A DNA stretch of 44,010 nt from JAJDIA01 sp031555145 (lineage in GTDB: Bacteria > Bacteroidota > Bacteroidia > Bacteroidales > Tannerellaceae): contig JAVBUR010000008.1 in NCBI GenBank assembly GCA_031555145.1, positions 1 through 44,010 of the forward strand. Reading direction: 5' to 3'. The notes below the pieces were generated by a model, which worked only from the letters and a program-made list of their open reading frames with translations, was not told the DNA's origin and made no database searches. The position numbers were made by a program, and so were the translations under genes. Of the stretch, positions 43,045-44,010 are shown one piece after another. Each line of letters starts with the position of its first letter. Position 1 is the stretch's first letter.

Positions 43045-43160
43045 TGGGGCGAATACTCCAAAATACTACCTATTGTATTCCAACGTTTTACCTATATTGG
43101 CACGGTATTTGAAATAGACCATGCAGCAATGCATATAACAGTAACTTAATACATACAGTC

Positions 43161-43844
43161 ATGATTAAAATTGAAGGCTTAAGTAAGTTTTTCCGTACGG
43201 AAGAAGTGGAAACAATCGCGTTGAACAAGGTATCACTTGAAGTGAAGGATGGTGAGTTCGTAGCCATTATGGGACCGTCGGGTTGCGGTAAATCCACGTT
43301 GTTGAATATCCTCGGTTTGTTGGATAATCCTTCCGAAGGAAATTACTACCTGGGTGAAGACCTGGAAGTGGGACACCTCAAAGAGAAAGAACGTACACAG
43401 GTACGCAAAGGCAATATAGGGTTCGTGTTCCAGAGCTTTAACCTCATCGACGAACTGAACGTCTTTGAAAATGTGGAGCTTCCCCTCACCTACCTCAAGA
43501 TCAAACCGGCCGAACGCAAACAGATGGTGACCGACATTCTGAAACGGATGAACATCAGCCATCGTGCCAGCCACTTCCCGCAGCAGCTCTCCGGAGGTCA
43601 GCAACAGCGTGTAGCCATCGCCCGTGCCGTCGTTTCGAACCCGAAGATGATCCTCGCCGATGAGCCTACCGGTAACCTCGACTCGAAGAACGGCGCCGAA
43701 GTGATGCAGCTCCTCACCGAACTCAACAAGGAAGGCACTACCATCATCATGGTAACTCACTCCAAGCATGATGCCGGCTTTGCCCACCGCATCATCAACC
43801 TGTTCGACGGTAGCATCGTATCGTCTGTCAGCGAGTTTATCTGA
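43161..43844 (+). CDS. ABC transporter ATP-binding protein (LolD/MacB family)
   Basis: The 227-residue ATPase has Walker A GPSGCGKST (about residues 37-45), a Q-loop in FVFQSFNLIDELNVFENVELPL, signature LSGGQQQRVAIARA, Walker B MILADEPTGNLD and an H-loop in MVTHSKHD. The FNLIDELNV and PTGNLDS segments are typical of the LolD/MacB/FtsE branch, which powers extracytoplasmic permeases that move lipoproteins, antimicrobial peptides or signals. No permease gene follows within the window; a repeat begins right after the stop. The partner may be encoded elsewhere. The upstream region contains a possible tandem operator. Confidence 0.93.
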   Translation: MIKIEGLSKFFRTEEVETIALNKVSLEVKDGEFVAIMGPSGCGKSTLLNILGLLDNPSEGNYYLGEDLEVGHLKEKERTQVRKGNIGFVFQSFNLIDELNVFENVELPLTYLKIKPAERKQMVTDILKRMNISHRASHFPQQLSGGQQQRVAIARAVVSNPKMILADEPTGNLDSKNGAEVMQLLTELNKEGTTIIMVTHSKHDAGFAHRIINLFDGSIVSSVSEFI

Positions 43845-43845
43845 T

Positions 43846-43879
43846 AAGAGTAAAGCTCCCCGTCTTGGAAGCTACTCTT
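43846..43879 (+). terminator. Possible terminator after the ABC ATPase gene
   Basis: AAGAGTA (43846-43852) can pair with TACTCTT (43873-43879), with further AGCT/AGCT and CC/GG pairing inside, followed by a TTTATA stretch. The right arm also forms the left edge of the terminal repeat element, so the terminator may have been supplied by the repeat. Confidence 0.45.
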
Positions 43880-44010
43880 TATACACATCTTTTGATGCGT
43901 GTATGGGGATAACTTGAGGTCGTGACAGTGAAAATGCCCCGTCAGGGGTATCGTGTTCGTAGCCAGGGGTGTAAGCCCCTGGAATAGTGCGAATATCATA
44001 TATAAACCGT
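43872..44010 (+). repeat. Intergenic palindromic repeat element (copy B, inverted relative to copy A)
   Basis: It begins CTACTCTTTATACACATCT (43872-43890), 18 of 19 bases identical to the minus strand of 202-220. It then has ATACACATC-TTTT-GATGCGTGTAT and a CCCC-GTCA-GGGG hairpin within 43933-43966, which matches copy A at 31 of 34 bases. A CCAGGGG/CCCCTGG hairpin (43963-43982) follows. Between the two conserved blocks it carries about 25 bp more than copy A. It reaches the window edge and may continue. Confidence 0.75.

Larger units (their letters stand above)
42845..43160. other. Gene-free region between the HAD gene and the ABC ATPase gene
   Basis: This divergent intergenic region contains the long nested palindrome at 42896-42970 and the 21-bp-period repeat at 43005-43044, described separately. 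TATATTGG near 43093-43100 is a one-mismatch candidate -7 box for the ABC gene. The 73-codon frame at 42928-43149 crosses both repeats and does not look coding. Confidence 0.5.

Noticed and set aside
42928..43149. 73-codon plus-strand frame before the ABC ATPase gene
   Set aside because: It starts inside the long palindrome and reads through the 21-bp repeat; its repeated VKKL segments come from the DNA repeat. No domain or ribosome-binding site was seen.
1..44010. CRISPR array, tRNA, rRNA or prophage genes
   Set aside because: No regularly spaced repeats of the right size, no tRNA-like cloverleaf or CCA end, and no integrase, transposase or phage structural gene were recognised on either strand.

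Overview
The window looks like chromosome from a gut Bacteroidales bacterium, most likely Parabacteroides (genus inferred). The grounds are a SusC/SusD pair, a DUF3332 lipoprotein, Bacteroidetes-type TAnnTTTG promoter boxes with weak Shine-Dalgarno signals, and several families of GC-rich palindromic intergenic repeats. No rRNA, tRNA, CRISPR array or transposase gene was found.

Positions 284-23428 (minus strand) hold a 19-gene surface-polysaccharide (capsule or O-antigen-like) operon, read from right to left. It starts with the export and chain-length pair Wza and Wzc. A TviB/WbpO-type UDP-HexNAc 6-dehydrogenase and a PglK/MsbA-like ABC exporter follow. The middle carries nine glycosyltransferases (four GT2, five GT4), a Wzy/ligase-like polymerase, an AsnB-type amidotransferase and a WcaF-type acetyltransferase. 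The operon ends with a reductase/epimerase, a WecA/WbpL-like initiating transferase and a WbpM/CapD-like 4,6-dehydratase, in the order of Pseudomonas wbpV-wbpL-wbpM. Many genes overlap by 1-30 nt or are a few nt apart. The core at about 11-17 kb is visibly AT-rich, as expected for serotype-specific DNA. No Wzx flippase is present, so the ABC exporter is the best candidate for lipid-linked repeat export. A structured leader of about 300 nt precedes wza.

Positions 23984-25948 (plus strand, divergent from the capsule operon) encode an AAA ATPase and a RloB/TOPRIM-like protein. This is a two-gene RloA-RloB / AbiL-like module and probably a phage-defence system. A DUF3332 lipoprotein follows at 26048-26593.

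Positions 26763-42384 form a carbohydrate-utilisation region: a LacZ-like GH2 beta-galactosidase with its own terminator, two tandem paralogous GH2 enzymes of unassigned specificity, a SusC/SusD pair, a terminator and an AraC-type regulator. A convergent HAD-family phosphatase-like gene and a LolD/MacB-like ABC ATPase close the window.

The two window ends carry members of one repeat family in opposite orientation. Other repeats lie at 2395-2465, 26640-26720 and 42896-42970. No wholly new system can be proved from sequence alone. The items most worth following up are the RloA-RloB pair, the wza leader, the Wzx-less export arrangement, the GH2 pair and the repeat families.
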